Below, in pieces: positions 6,056 through 6,130 of a stretch of DNA of 6,130 nt. Under the pieces are notes generated by a model. That model did not search any database, was not told where the DNA came from, and saw nothing but the letters and a program-made list of their open reading frames with translations. This DNA comes from Candidatus Parvarchaeota archaeon (GTDB taxonomy: Archaea; Micrarchaeota; Micrarchaeia; Anstonellales; VGKX01), in NCBI GenBank assembly GCA_016866895.1, contig VGKX01000068.1, positions 1 through 6,130 on the forward strand. Reading direction: 5' to 3'. Position numbers and translations under genes: made by a program. Position 1 is the stretch's first letter, and the number at the start of each line of letters is the position of its first letter.

Positions 6056-6130
6056 TTAGGCTTTTTCAAGCAATTTTCTGCCGCGAAGTTTGCGATGGTA
6101 TGAAACCCCAAACCTGTGCGCCTCGTCGCG
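6056..6130 (-). CDS. uvrC: UvrC excinuclease subunit, C-terminal end (5' partial)
   Basis: Only the last 24 codons lie in the window. They read RDEAHRFGVSYHRKLRGR and end LLEKA before TAA. The RDEAHRF..x.HRK.R block is a hallmark of the UvrC C-terminal endonuclease (RNase H-like) domain, which makes the 5' incision in nucleotide excision repair after UvrAB loads it on damaged DNA. In most UvrC proteins this block is followed by a linker and a tandem helix-hairpin-helix DNA-binding domain of roughly 60 residues. Here the protein stops about eight residues after the block. What follows is the coiled-coil remnant in the same frame, so the 3' end may have been lost by recombination. The identification is firm despite the short length. 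Confidence 0.88.
   Translation of the reverse strand, partial: RDEAHRFGVSYHRKLRGRKLLEKA

Noticed and set aside
1..6130. CRISPR array or insertion sequence
   Set aside because: There are no regularly spaced short direct repeats, and no transposase motifs or paired terminal inverted repeats were seen.

Overview
The window looks archaeal. The left edge carries the 3' part of an ABCE1/Rli1 gene, the ribosome-recycling ATPase found in archaea and eukaryotes but not bacteria. Two other genes have archaeal TATA boxes (TTTATAAA, TTTATATA) 25-33 bp upstream of plausible starts. Gene ends are followed by short oligo-T runs rather than clear stem-loops. The right edge holds the 3' end of uvrC, which occurs in some archaea, including some DPANN and methanogen lineages, and is usually considered acquired from bacteria. 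A DPANN-type genome (Diapherotrites or Micrarchaeota-like) is my guess; nothing in the window fixes the lineage.

Layout from left to right. (1) 3-734, plus strand: C-terminal half of ABCE1. (2) 735-1038: intergenic, with an oligo-T run and an 8-bp inverted repeat. (3) 1039-2172, plus strand: a 377-residue soluble protein I do not recognise. (4) 2288-3688, minus strand, convergent with the previous gene: a protein with a twin-arginine N-terminus and a domain carrying ChaN/TIKI/EreA-superfamily motifs. (5) 3772-3902: two degenerate tandem copies of the C-terminal tail of the next gene. (6) 4910-5869 then 3903-4901, minus strand: a two-gene operon with 8 bp between the genes. It encodes a membrane-anchored or exported beta-rich protein followed by a helical/coiled-coil protein. 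(7) 5879-6055: a decayed partial copy of the coiled-coil gene. (8) 6056-6130, minus strand: the last 24 codons of uvrC, which stop without the usual helix-hairpin-helix domain.

The most unusual content is the family history of the coiled-coil gene. Besides the intact copy, part of its body reappears directly after uvrC, in the uvrC reading frame (24 of 41 residues identical by eye). Its C-terminal tail is also repeated twice more just past its own stop codon. This points to repeated duplication, recombination and decay around an uncharacterised two-gene module. The two exported proteins have a similar N-terminal layout (hydrophilic lead, RR, hydrophobic segment), so the minus-strand genes may share an envelope role. 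That link is inference. I could not establish a complete novel functional system from this window.
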